Positions 22,864 through 29,170 of a DNA stretch of 38,167 bases are shown piece by piece. Within the stretch, counting starts at the first letter, position 1. Each line of letters opens with the position of its first letter. The stretch is from a virus: IMG/VR virus record IMGVR_UViG_3300042006_000209, positions 1 to 38,167 of that record; one strand, 5' to 3'. The translations under genes and the position numbers were made by a program. Below the pieces are notes generated by a model that had not been told where the DNA came from, ran no database searches, and saw nothing but the letters and a program-made list of their open reading frames with translations.

Positions 22864-23115
22864 ATGAAGGCCGCAAAGACGTCTGCCAACCCGGATCGCA
22901 ACGGTTTCTATCGATGGGTCGTCGAGATCGAGGTTCACGAGACGTGGGTGGAGGATGGGTTTAGTCTCGACGACGAGAAGGCGCACGACATGATGATGCA
23001 CCGTCTCCCATATGCGAACGGCCATGAACTCCGCGCCCGCGTTCTGTCCGCACCGCCCGAGAAGGCCGTCCGCAAGGCGCAAGGGTACAGCGCCCAGCCC
23101 ACCCTGCCGGACTAG
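22864..23115 (+). CDS. Unknown small protein
   Basis: 83 aa. The N-terminal beta stretch (GFYRWVVEIEVHETWV) and the HDMMMHRLPYANGHELRARV segment suggest a small alpha/beta fold. Not recognised. It is driven by P3 with SD GGGAGG. Its 3' end is part of a 30-base repeat seen again after the next gene. Confidence 0.7.
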   Translation: MKAAKTSANPDRNGFYRWVVEIEVHETWVEDGFSLDDEKAHDMMMHRLPYANGHELRARVLSAPPEKAVRKAQGYSAQPTLPD

Positions 23116-23126
23116 AGGACGACATG
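23097..23126 (+). repeat. 30-bp direct repeat, left copy
   Basis: 29 of 30 bases match 23322-23351. This copy codes the last residues of the upstream protein and carries the stop, the SD (AGAGGA) and the ATG of the next gene. Confidence 0.8.
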
Positions 23127-23315
23127 CGACTTATACCAAAGCAGCGTGCAGCCCTGCTGGCGCGACTCGCCACAGTCATCCGGGAGGAGGTGGGGACGGA
23201 AGGACATCATGCGCTGGTAGTTCGAGAGGACATCGACCCAAGCAAGGCGCGTCAATTCCTCGTCGAGGAAGCCCAGCGGATGGAGCGGAGGGTGTGGTGT
23301 CTTAGAAACAAGTAA
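23124..23315 (+). CDS. Unknown small helical protein
   Basis: 63 aa, mostly helical (QRAALLARLATVIREEVG and QFLVEEAQRMERRVW). Not recognised. It is bracketed by a 30-base direct repeat, so it may have been gained as a cassette or could be lost by recombination. SD GAGGA. Confidence 0.65.
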   Translation: MRLIPKQRAALLARLATVIREEVGTEGHHALVVREDIDPSKARQFLVEEAQRMERRVWCLRNK

Positions 23316-23321
23316 CACCCG

Positions 23322-23351
23322 GCCCACCCTGCCGGACTAGAGGATGACATG
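23322..23351 (+). repeat. 30-bp direct repeat, right copy
   Basis: This copy is non-coding up to the ATG at 23349 and supplies the SD for that gene. It is a near copy of 23097-23126, where most of the sequence is coding. Confidence 0.8.
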
Positions 23352-23600
23352 TCATTGGGAACAAAGCGGTGGCGAAACACCCCCAAAGCTGCGCATAGGG
23401 AGGCAAAACGGGAGAGTCGGCGCAAGTATGCGAACATGTCGATTTCGCGGGTCACTCTGCGATGTCCCGACTGTGACTGCCCCATAGGCTCTGCTTCGGA
23501 AGCAGAGATTCCAGATGGCCCGGTCCACTGTGGACTCTGCAAGCGCGACTTGCTCTTGCCGCCAACGCTGTCGGCGGTCTTGGGAAGAAAGACGCGCTAG
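23349..23600 (+). CDS. Small zinc-ribbon protein
   Basis: 83 aa. A basic N-terminus (KRWRNTPKAAHREAKRESRR) is followed by RCPDCDCP (~38-45) and HCGLCKRD (~60-67), two CxxC pairs that make a full four-Cys zinc ribbon. Probably a nucleic-acid-binding protein. The start is set by the repeat-borne SD. The target is unknown. Confidence 0.7.
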   Translation: MSLGTKRWRNTPKAAHREAKRESRRKYANMSISRVTLRCPDCDCPIGSASEAEIPDGPVHCGLCKRDLLLPPTLSAVLGRKTR

Positions 23601-23606
23601 CACCCG

Positions 23607-23629
23607 GCCCACGCTCCCAAGGCGTGGGC
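23607..23629 (+). terminator. Hairpin, possible terminator
   Basis: GCCCACGC and GCGTGGGC pair perfectly over eight bases around a 7-base loop, just after the zinc-ribbon gene stop. Only TTCGGG follows, so termination may be weak. Confidence 0.4.
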
Positions 23630-23640
23630 TTCGGGCGTTG

Positions 23641-23656
23641 CGGGGCGAGGGCCCCG
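23641..23656 (+). other. 5' leader hairpin with GAGG loop
   Basis: CGGGGC-GAGG-GCCCCG, six pairs, directly before SD AGGGAGG of the gene at 23671. It has the same shape as the leaders after P1-P3, although no promoter of that type was seen upstream. Confidence 0.45.
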
Positions 23657-23670
23657 AGGGAGGCAACACC

Positions 23671-23970
23671 ATGAGCAACACTGCCACGCCCAACGCTTCG
23701 TGGAAGCGCAACGGGTTCCGCATCATCGCAGACAGGCCGCGCGCCAACGTCGCTACCCACCTCGCCGACTGCCCGAGGAACTGGGAGCGCGTCGCCATCT
23801 TCACCCCCGCTGGCCACCTCTCGCACGTGAAGTTTGGCGAGCGCATTGACGGGCGGGTATTCATCCGTCTCTTCGAGCAGCGAGTGGAGGCCACCCCATG
23901 CGCCGCCGTGCCGCACACCGGCGAGGCGCGATACCGCGTCACCATGCCCGCGTGGGAGGTGGAGCCGTGA
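23671..23970 (+). CDS. Unknown small protein
   Basis: 99 aa with a beta-rich middle (NWERVAIFTPAGHLSHVKFG, DGRVFIRLFEQRVE) and an acidic end. No family recognised. SD GGGAGG. It is the first gene of a tightly overlapping run that continues to 25898. Confidence 0.7.
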   Translation: MSNTATPNASWKRNGFRIIADRPRANVATHLADCPRNWERVAIFTPAGHLSHVKFGERIDGRVFIRLFEQRVEATPCAAVPHTGEARYRVTMPAWEVEP

Positions 23971-24293
23971 GACCCTTCCCGCTCCAGCGTCGACATCGCC
24001 ACCGCCTCTACCCACGCATCGTCACCGGGCCCGAAGCGCGCCGGTGGCTGCGCGAGCACCGCGACATGCTCTCGCCTACTCAGCGACTACTTCAGGACGC
24101 GTTCCGAGACGTCGTTGCGATGCGAGAGACCGCCGAGCGCCCTCGTCGTGCAGCCTCCACGCGGCGCCGCCTCACCGCCGCCTTCTGGGCGGGGTGGAAT
24201 CCGTACTTCTCGAAGACGGATGGGCGCTGGAAGCAGGCGTTCAGGTCCCAGCCCTTCTTCGGCGGCCCTCTTTGGATTGGCGGGAAGCGATGA
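23967..24293 (+). CDS. Unknown basic protein
   Basis: 108 aa, very Arg-rich (RRHRHRLYPRIVTGPEARRW). An aromatic C-terminal part (AAFWAGWNPYFSKTDGRW) could be a small binding surface. The GTG start overlaps the upstream stop (GTGA); an ATG overlap follows at its own end. Not recognised. Confidence 0.65.
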   Translation: MRPFPLQRRHRHRLYPRIVTGPEARRWLREHRDMLSPTQRLLQDAFRDVVAMRETAERPRRAASTRRRLTAAFWAGWNPYFSKTDGRWKQAFRSQPFFGGPLWIGGKR

Positions 24294-24490
24294 GCGCCGC
24301 CTCGAGCCTCGCGATGACCGAGGTGGAGGCACTGGAGGTGGCGAACAACCGCCTCCGCGCTGTCCTCAACACCATCCGCGACATGGCCGGCCTCATGGGC
24401 CAAGCCGCGCTGGACAACCACGAAGAGACCGCCTCGCGCGGCCTCATTTACCTCGGGCGCCTCGCGTCCGACGCGCTGGAGGAAGCATGA
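24290..24490 (+). CDS. Unknown small helical protein
   Basis: 66 aa, largely one or two helices (TEVEALEVANNRLRAVLNTI, then RGLIYLGRLASDALEEA). ATGA overlap on both sides shows a coupled operon. No function can be assigned. Confidence 0.65.
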   Translation: MSAASSLAMTEVEALEVANNRLRAVLNTIRDMAGLMGQAALDNHEETASRGLIYLGRLASDALEEA

Positions 24491-24978
24491 GCAACGCGCT
24501 GGAGACGTTGAAGCGGGAGATGCACGAGACGAAGCAGAATGCCCAAGAGACGTGGCTGCATGTGCGCCTGTCGAAGATGGCCGACGCCCTGGACGCCCTG
24601 CTGTCCGAGCACCGCGCCGAGGTGGAGCGGCTCAAAACCGCGCTTGGAGCACGGCGAACGAAGATGGACGCCATCGCCCGTGACGCGGCGCTGGATGAGG
24701 CGAAGACGGCCATTCAGGACGAAGGAGCTTCGCTTCGCAGGCAGGGCGAGCGCATCGGTCCAGATTATCTGGCGGCAGCAACAAAGGTCGTCGAGCGCCT
24801 GAAGTCCCGCCCCGCCGAGAGGTACCTGCCGGAGTCGGAGGTGCGGAAGGTGCTGTGCGACCTGCGGCCGGGAGACGATCTGCTCCATGCCAAGTACGCA
24901 CAGGGCGTCCGGGATGCCTTGCTTCAGGTAGCAGATGTCCTCGGCGTTGACCTCGACGCCGCGCAGGAGAACGAATGA
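24487..24978 (+). CDS. Unknown coiled-coil protein
   Basis: 163 aa. A coiled-coil N-terminal half (LETLKREMHETKQNAQETW) precedes a charged middle. The C-terminal YAQGVRDALLQVADVLGVDL shares its helix plus GVDLDA end with the next protein, which points to a duplicated domain. Otherwise not recognised. Start and stop overlap the neighbours by four bases. Confidence 0.7.
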   Translation: MSNALETLKREMHETKQNAQETWLHVRLSKMADALDALLSEHRAEVERLKTALGARRTKMDAIARDAALDEAKTAIQDEGASLRRQGERIGPDYLAAATKVVERLKSRPAERYLPESEVRKVLCDLRPGDDLLHAKYAQGVRDALLQVADVLGVDLDAAQENE

Positions 24979-25898
24979 GCACTGACACGCTGGACCGACT
25001 GAGGAAGTGGATTGCCGCCCAGCCCATGAATGGCGCGAGCGGCGGGGGAAATCACACGGGGCTCGACTTGTTCGCCAAGACATTGGACGAAACGGAGGCG
25101 CGCCACGCCGCAGACCGAGAGCGCCTCCGTGAGTTGGCGCTGAAGGAGGCGGCAAGTCGTCTTGACTCGGTTGCGCGGGAAGCGCGCCGCAGACACGCGC
25201 AGGAGCATGACCGGACGTTCGAGATACAGGCACTCAGGGCTGAGGCGGATGCGCGCCTTGTCCGCGAGTTGCAAGCCTCGCCCTCTTCTCGCGCCATCCA
25301 TTGGACCGCCATAGAGACCGAACTCCGCCGGCTGCGCGAAGGCGCTCTGAATGGGCAGGCGTTCGGCCTCACGGAGGACCGCGCCTCGGGTCGTCTGGAT
25401 GTCATACGGCATCTTGAGTGCGTCTTCGGCGTGGACCTCGACGCCGGGCCGGAGAGACGTGAGCGCACGCGCCCGAAGAGACATCCGGACGTGGCCAACG
25501 AGACGTGCACCCTGTCGGACGACGACGCGCCGGAGGGCGGCGCTGCTGCCGCCCGCCTCGTGGGCGTAACCGACCACCCGGACACGTGGGGCACCGCCGA
25601 GGACGCCCAGGCGTTTCGCGACGGCAAGTCGCTGGTGTGGGACGAGCCCGCGCCGTCCAGTATCACCATCGCCGGGAAGACGTACCCGGCGAGTCAGGTG
25701 TACAGCGAGCCCGAGCCGCCTCCGAAGCCCGAGGACGAGTGCCCTGGGTGCGATGCGAAGGCGGATGCGCCGCCGACTCAGCACCGCTTCTCCTGCTCCG
25801 TGCACGGGAAGCGACAGGTAACGCTCCCGGCCGTCGAAAACAGATCGTGGTGCACATGCGACAGCGACGTCGCGTCTTGTGCTGTGCACGGCAGGTAG
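24975..25898 (+). CDS. Unknown multi-part protein with C-terminal Cys clusters
   Basis: 307 aa. Residues ~30-110 are a charged coiled coil. Around 135-155 RLDVIRHLECVFGVDLDAGP resembles the C-terminus of the preceding protein. A disordered acidic linker follows, then ECPGCDAKAD (CxxC, near 253) and a Cys-rich end (RFSCSVHG, WCTCDSD, SCAVHG). Zinc binding is likely. It is the last gene of the plus cluster, facing a two-way terminator. Confidence 0.7.
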   Translation: MSTDTLDRLRKWIAAQPMNGASGGGNHTGLDLFAKTLDETEARHAADRERLRELALKEAASRLDSVAREARRRHAQEHDRTFEIQALRAEADARLVRELQASPSSRAIHWTAIETELRRLREGALNGQAFGLTEDRASGRLDVIRHLECVFGVDLDAGPERRERTRPKRHPDVANETCTLSDDDAPEGGAAAARLVGVTDHPDTWGTAEDAQAFRDGKSLVWDEPAPSSITIAGKTYPASQVYSEPEPPPKPEDECPGCDAKADAPPTQHRFSCSVHGKRQVTLPAVENRSWCTCDSDVASCAVHGR

Positions 25899-25902
25899 AC
25901 AT

Positions 25903-25934
25903 AAGGGCCCGACGCCGAGAGGTGCCGGGCCCTT
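25903..25934. terminator. Bidirectional terminator
   Basis: AAGGGCCCG and CGGGCCCTT pair perfectly over nine bases. It lies between convergent genes ending at 25898 (plus) and 25942 (minus). The paired A/T ends serve as short U-tracts in both directions. Confidence 0.7.
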
Positions 25935-25941
25935 CGTGCGT

Positions 25942-26196
25942 CTAGCGCTTCCGGAGTCCCGGCAGCGCGCCCAGCGTCAGGTAGGTGCCGATGCGAATGG
26001 CGAGGCGCAGTACGCGCGGCCCGTCCCACGGTCCTGGATTGCTCACCTCCTCTTCCACCACCTGAAGCAGGCCGATGCCCGCGAGGGCGTACGGCACGGC
26101 GGCCGGCGGGATGACGGGGGCACCGGTGGGGCTCGCGGTCTGGACGTTGCTGAGGACGGGGCGGCCGTCGGTGACGGTAACGGCGGGGTCGGACAT
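25942..26196 (-). CDS. Small protein with hydrophobic segments (holin-like?)
   Basis: 84 aa. A polar, Pro/Val-rich N-terminus is followed by two moderate hydrophobic helices (AVPYALAGIGLLQVV and LAIRIGTYLTLGALPGL) and a basic end (RKR). That layout fits a small two-pass membrane protein. SD AGGAGAG. It is last in a three-gene set in which each product has membrane character. Holin is one option; no motif proves it. Confidence 0.55.
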   Translation of the reverse strand: MSDPAVTVTDGRPVLSNVQTASPTGAPVIPPAAVPYALAGIGLLQVVEEEVSNPGPWDGPRVLRLAIRIGTYLTLGALPGLRKR

Positions 26197-26225
26197 GGGC
26201 TCTCCTGGTTGAAGGAGGCCCTAGT

Positions 26226-26543
26226 TTACCGAAGAATCGCCTTGGCGGGTTGCGCGGGCTGTCCCCTGAGCACCTCCCGCACGTCAGAGCGCACCTCCAG
26301 CACCAGGGCGCGCACCTCGCTCATGGTGGCTACCTGGACGTCCAGGCGGCTCCTGTCGGCGTTCTGCTGGCGCTCGAGCAGGTCCACCCGGGCGCGGGTC
26401 ATGTCCTGATCCCGCTGGAGGCTCTCCATTCGCGCCATGCCCCCGCCGGCCGCCAAGAGGCAGAGGGCGATGGGCACGAACACGGGCCACCCGAAGGCGG
26501 TTTTCTCGTTCACAACGGTGGGTGTCGGCTCTGACCCAGGCAT
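26226..26543 (-). CDS. Membrane-anchored coiled-coil protein (spanin-like?)
   Basis: 105 aa. One transmembrane helix (PVFVPIALCLLAAGGGM, ~20-37) precedes a long charged coiled coil (ESLQRDQDMTRARVDLLERQ and beyond). This N-in, coiled-coil-out layout is that of inner-membrane spanins and some holins. Neighbours on both sides are membrane proteins. The lysis role is inferred, as the endolysin is 6 kb away. Confidence 0.6.
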   Translation of the reverse strand: MPGSEPTPTVVNEKTAFGWPVFVPIALCLLAAGGGMARMESLQRDQDMTRARVDLLERQQNADRSRLDVQVATMSEVRALVLEVRSDVREVLRGQPAQPAKAILR

Positions 26544-26585
26544 GTCGCCCAGCGTGTCACAGGCCGCACACAGAGAGCAAGCAGG

Positions 26586-26960
26586 CTACTGCTCAACGGA
26601 CGTGTCCGGACGTTTGGCCGCCTGGACGGGCAGCACGCACCTCCCCGTCACCTCGTAGACGGCCTCAGGGCACGGTGGGCGGTGCTCTGTCCCAATCCAG
26701 CAGCCCCCGGCGAGCTCGCGCTCTCGTACGGGCGTGCACGGTGGCCGCTTCTGCCCCGGCAGAGGGCCAGTCGCCGTCGGGCCGATAAGCACCACCCCGG
26801 GGCCGAGCGGGTCCACGTCCGAGGCCCACACCGCGTCCACCTCCGTTGCTACGTCCGGTGGCGGTGGCGTCCTCGGGGCCACCAGGAGGAGGAGGCCGAG
26901 TGGGACGGAGGCGGCGAGGACGAGCGCCGGCAGCAGCGGGAGGCGTGGAGGGGTGAGCAT
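26586..26960 (-). CDS. Membrane protein with myxobacterial Cys/Pro domain
   Basis: 124 aa. The N-terminal transmembrane helix (LLPALVLAASVPLGLLLLVA) is followed by a Pro-rich spacer. The C-terminal block KRPPCTPVRERELAGGCWIG then has RPPCPEAVYE and GRCVLPV, ending near RPDTS. I know this four-Cys pattern from small domains in Myxococcus-type proteins, often next to Ser/Thr kinases; that is recollection, not a search. It supports a myxobacterial host and a host-derived gene. No SD; a -10-like TAGAAT lies six bases before the ATG. Confidence 0.7.
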   Translation of the reverse strand: MLTPPRLPLLPALVLAASVPLGLLLLVAPRTPPPPDVATEVDAVWASDVDPLGPGVVLIGPTATGPLPGQKRPPCTPVRERELAGGCWIGTEHRPPCPEAVYEVTGRCVLPVQAAKRPDTSVEQ

Positions 26961-26966
26961 GGCGGC

Positions 26967-26972
26967 ATTCTA
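26967..26972 (-). promoter_or_regulatory. Candidate -10 (TAGAAT), leaderless start
   Basis: TAGAAT on the minus strand, six bases (GCCGCC) before the ATG at 26960. It lies just after the terminator at 26981-27010. No clear -35 was seen because that position falls in the terminator stem. Confidence 0.35.
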
Positions 26973-26980
26973 CACCCCGC

Positions 26981-27010
26981 AAAGACGAAGGGCCCCGTTG
27001 CCGGGGCCCT
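26981..27010 (-). terminator. Rho-independent terminator
   Basis: AGGGCCCCG and CGGGGCCCT pair perfectly over nine bases (loop GCAA on the minus strand). The minus-strand tail is TCGTCTTTGCGG. It closes the RNA/27329 unit before the membrane-protein set. Confidence 0.8.
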
Positions 27011-27176
27011 CGCCCAAGCCGCTGGAGTGTGGCTGGCCGTGTCACAGCCCTTTGGACTCACTCTAGCGTGGCACCCATTGGGGGAACTGCGAGCGTGGAT
27101 GATTTGAGGTCTACCATTCGCCCTGGCCGCCGGGGTCTTGTACTCCAGACACTAAGCCCAGCCCGCGTTTGGTGCA
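27011..27176. other. 166-bp stretch with no gene identified
   Basis: It lies between two minus-strand terminators. Nothing codes convincingly on either strand. A short D-arm-like stretch (27108-27122) has no matching anticodon or T arm. Confidence 0.4.
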
Positions 27177-27210
27177 AGAAAAGACAAAGGGCCCGGGTCG
27201 CCCCGAGCCC
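27177..27210 (-). terminator. Strong terminator directly after the tRNA-like RNA
   Basis: The stem 27189-27197 pairs with 27202-27210 (nine pairs, one mismatch). The minus-strand tail is TTTGTCTTTTCTT, the longest U-rich tail in the window. It begins one base after the acceptor-like 3' end of the RNA at 27211. Confidence 0.8.
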
Positions 27211-27301
27211 TGTCTGTGCCCGGACTCGAACCGGGAGCGTTGCCGCTGGCGCCACCCTCTCCGCACCGAGATGCGGCCTGACGCCTCACGTCGAATCAGA
27301 C
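27211..27301 (-). ncRNA. tRNA-like cloverleaf RNA candidate
   Basis: 91 nt on the minus strand. A textbook T arm, CCCGG-TTCGAGT-CCGGG, ends at 27219 and is followed by CACAGAC and A. The 5' end GTCTG pairs with the CAGAC. Between them are stems GACG/CGTC, CCGCA/TGCGG and AGCG-GCAA-CGCT. The outline is that of a class II tRNA, but the D loop has five bases, the anticodon-like loop six, and acceptor pairs 6-7 mismatch. It could be a degenerate tRNA, a tRNA mimic or an att-type remnant. No CCA is coded. Confidence 0.4.
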
Positions 27302-27328
27302 GCTACGCCCGCCCGGGCCCTGACGCAA

Positions 27329-28198
27329 CTACCGGCGCAGGGCCCTGGCGACCTCGCGCAGACGAGCACTATGTTGCACGAGGGTGCCGTTCGTACTGCC
27401 GGGATTCGCCTTGTGCTTGGAAGCCAACATCAACTCTTCGGCGATGCTCTCCAGCTCGTCCGCCGTCCCCGTTACCTCCTCCAGCGTGAAGACGGGTGGG
27501 GCGTCGGTGAGGGCGAGTTCCAGTCGCTGCACCGCCTTAAACACGTCCGGCTCAATGGTTCCGGGGCCGGTCAACGCCACGCGGACCACCTCGTGCGCAG
27601 CCCGCCCCATCGTCCCTATGCGGCGCTCCAGTAGGGAGAGGGCGTCCTGCGCGTTGTCGTCGTCCACCTCGTCCTGCTGGCACTCCGGATACCGTCCAAG
27701 GACCTTTCGCACCGTGGCGAACGCCTCCGCCGTGGTGGGCTCGGAGTGGGTGGCGCGCATGTCGACCCCGGTGTTGCCGCACGCCCCACAGAACTCGCCG
27801 ATGTCGTGCCCCTCACACGGCGTCCCAGCCTCCTGCTGCACCCCGCCGGGCTCGGACACAGGCGCCGGGGCGTCGTCGCCGAGGATGTAGCGAGCGACGT
27901 CTTGCGCAGCTCCAGCAGTCACGCCAGCAATGAGGGCGGCACGGCCGGGGATAAGCATGTCCCCCGCCCGCTGGCGGATGGCGGCGAGGCGGGACTCGGC
28001 CTCCTGAAGAAACTCCCTCAGGGAATCACGCTCCCCGGCGGTCTGTGCGTGCATCTCTTCCCACTCGTCCCGCTCTGCCTCCAGCGCGGCGATGTGGGCG
28101 AGTAACCTCCGCTGTTCGCCCTCGTGCCAGAATGAGCCGGCCGCCTGCTTCAAATCCAGCGCCGCTACGTCCTCCGCGCTCATCTTCTCCGGCTTCAC
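27329..28198 (-). CDS. Unknown coiled-coil protein with zinc-like centre
   Basis: 289 aa, not recognised. The coiled-coil N-terminal part (LLAHIAALEAERDEWEEMHA) extends to about residue 75. The centre has CEGHDIGEFCGACGNTG (C/H plus CxxC, ~128-144), a likely zinc site. The C-terminal half is helical and acidic. GTG start with SD GGAGG, overlapping the upstream stop (GTGA). It sits directly before the tRNA-like RNA. Confidence 0.75.
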   Translation of the reverse strand: MKPEKMSAEDVAALDLKQAAGSFWHEGEQRRLLAHIAALEAERDEWEEMHAQTAGERDSLREFLQEAESRLAAIRQRAGDMLIPGRAALIAGVTAGAAQDVARYILGDDAPAPVSEPGGVQQEAGTPCEGHDIGEFCGACGNTGVDMRATHSEPTTAEAFATVRKVLGRYPECQQDEVDDDNAQDALSLLERRIGTMGRAAHEVVRVALTGPGTIEPDVFKAVQRLELALTDAPPVFTLEEVTGTADELESIAEELMLASKHKANPGSTNGTLVQHSARLREVARALRR

Positions 28199-28440
28199 GG
28201 GGCCTCCTTGGCGATGCGTCCCAGCGTGGATTTGGCGTCGCGCATGTCTCCGACGCTCGGGTGGTCGGCGAGGTCATCCCACTCCTGCGCCAGCGTCTTC
28301 GCCGCCTTCTCGATGGCCTCCACCTCGGCCAGCGCGCGCTGTGCAAGCGCCTCGTCCTCGCCCGTTTTCCACCCATCGGTGGTTGCGGCGGACATGGCCC
28401 GGAATTGCCTGATGACTTGCTGAATCTGCTTCGTACTCAC
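28195..28440 (-). CDS. Small helical protein, paralogue of the gene at 30360
   Basis: 81 aa. It shares the pattern MST-[KR]-x-[IL]-xx-[VI]-I-xQ and an EVEAIEKAA block (residues ~40-48) with the 73-aa protein coded beside RecT. Charged helices throughout; no enzyme motif. GTG/ATG coupling to the next gene. SD GGGAGGAC with a GTGG-loop hairpin (28457-28472) in its leader. It could be a partner of the recombination proteins, but that rests only on the paralogue's place. Confidence 0.7.
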   Translation of the reverse strand: MSTKQIQQVIRQFRAMSAATTDGWKTGEDEALAQRALAEVEAIEKAAKTLAQEWDDLADHPSVGDMRDAKSTLGRIAKEAP

Positions 28441-28456
28441 GTTGTCCTCCCTCGTC

Positions 28457-28472
28457 GCCGCACCACTGCGGC
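28457..28472 (-). other. 5' leader hairpin with GTGG loop
   Basis: On the minus strand GCCGCA-GTGG-TGCGGC, six pairs, located between the promoter-like TACCTT and SD GGGAGGAC of the gene starting at 28440. A related hairpin precedes the operon starting at 33109. Confidence 0.5.
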
Positions 28473-28510
28473 ACCAGCAAGGTACTCCTCTCCGCGCAGG
28501 AGTCCAGAAA
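28470..28510 (-). promoter_or_regulatory. Duplicated promoter-like element, copy 1
   Basis: On the minus strand TTTCTGG (28504-28510), TACCTT (28479-28484) and GTGCC (28470-28474) recur at 29009-29049 with identical spacing. TACCTT is placed as a -10 just before the leader hairpin. Confidence 0.4.
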
Positions 28511-28541
28511 GACGAAGGGCCCCACCCTTGGCGTGGAGCCC
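28501..28541 (-). terminator. Rho-independent terminator
   Basis: GGGCCCCAC (28517-28525) pairs with GTGGAGCCC (28533-28541) with one C-A mismatch. The minus-strand tail is TTCGTCTTTCTGG. It ends the unit of the gene at 28592-28981. Its tail overlaps the promoter-like element of the next unit. Confidence 0.75.
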
Positions 28542-28591
28542 TCGCCCGCGCTCGTCATGCACCTCGCAGGCACACGACCACAAGGTGCGCG

Positions 28592-28981
28592 CTAGCCGCT
28601 TGCGCGGATGCTCGCGTCCGGGTGTTGCTGACATGCGGAGAGGAATTCACTCAGGACCCTGCGCACGTCGTCCAACTTGCCCCATCCATTGCTCGGCTCC
28701 ATGGCACGAAATTCCCGCTCCCTTCTTGGGTCATTCGCCTCCTCAACGGCGCGCTCCAGAATCGGAGTCGCATCGCTGGCACGCCACCCATCCAGAGCGC
28801 CCCACGACCGCATTGTGTAGGAACCGCCCGCGTCGTCCTTGGCCCGCACATCGCCCCACGCCTTCAGGCACGCGTCGACAATGCCGTTGACGTTATGGGT
28901 CAGATTGAACGAGTACACCTCTTCCCCGCCGCGTTTGCAGTGATCGCAGGCCGGGGCTATCAACCAAACGTCGTAACTCAT
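28592..28981 (-). CDS. Conserved phage protein of unknown function
   Basis: 129 aa. MSYDVWLIAPACDHCK opens it and NGWGKLDDVRRVLSEFLSAC plus HPDASIRAS closes it. I know this start and end from small proteins in many phages of GC-rich hosts (MSYDxWL ... NGWG ... ACxxHPxAxI). The THNVNGIVDACLKAWG middle also fits. CDHC may bind metal. Its function is unknown. It is a single-gene unit with its own promoter-like element and terminator; SD GAGGAG. Confidence 0.75.
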   Translation of the reverse strand: MSYDVWLIAPACDHCKRGGEEVYSFNLTHNVNGIVDACLKAWGDVRAKDDAGGSYTMRSWGALDGWRASDATPILERAVEEANDPRREREFRAMEPSNGWGKLDDVRRVLSEFLSACQQHPDASIRASG

Positions 28982-28995
28982 GTGCGCATCTCCTC

Positions 28996-29011
28996 GCCCC
29001 GACGAAGGGGC
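28996..29011 (-). other. 5' leader hairpin
   Basis: GCCCC and GGGGC pair over five bases around a six-base loop in the leader of the gene starting at 28981, just before SD GAGGAG. Confidence 0.4.
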
Positions 29012-29049
29012 ACGATGAAGGTAACGCGCCCGCGCCCAGACGCCAGAAA
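29009..29049 (-). promoter_or_regulatory. Duplicated promoter-like element, copy 2
   Basis: TTTCTGG (29043-29049), TACCTT (29018-29023) and GTGCC (29009-29013) on the minus strand, spaced exactly as in 28470-28510. It drives, by position, the gene at 28592-28981. Confidence 0.4.
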
Positions 29050-29085
29050 CACGAAGCCCCGACACGGGGGAGGTGCCGGGGCTTC
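29041..29085 (-). terminator. Rho-independent terminator of the recombination operon
   Basis: GAAGCCCCG (29053-29061) and CGGGGCTTC (29077-29085) pair perfectly. The minus-strand tail is GTGTTTCTGG. It lies below the small gene at 29171. Confidence 0.75.
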
Positions 29086-29170
29086 GCATGCCGCGCTTTT
29101 AGGTCTCAGGGGGCACCGAGTGGGTCACCAGAACTGCGACGCTGCGAGGGAGGAGTGACCCACCACCTAC

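Noticed and set aside
27108-27122. D-arm-like GGCGAATGGTAGACC on the minus strand as a second tRNA
   Set aside because: No matching anticodon or T arm could be folded around it.
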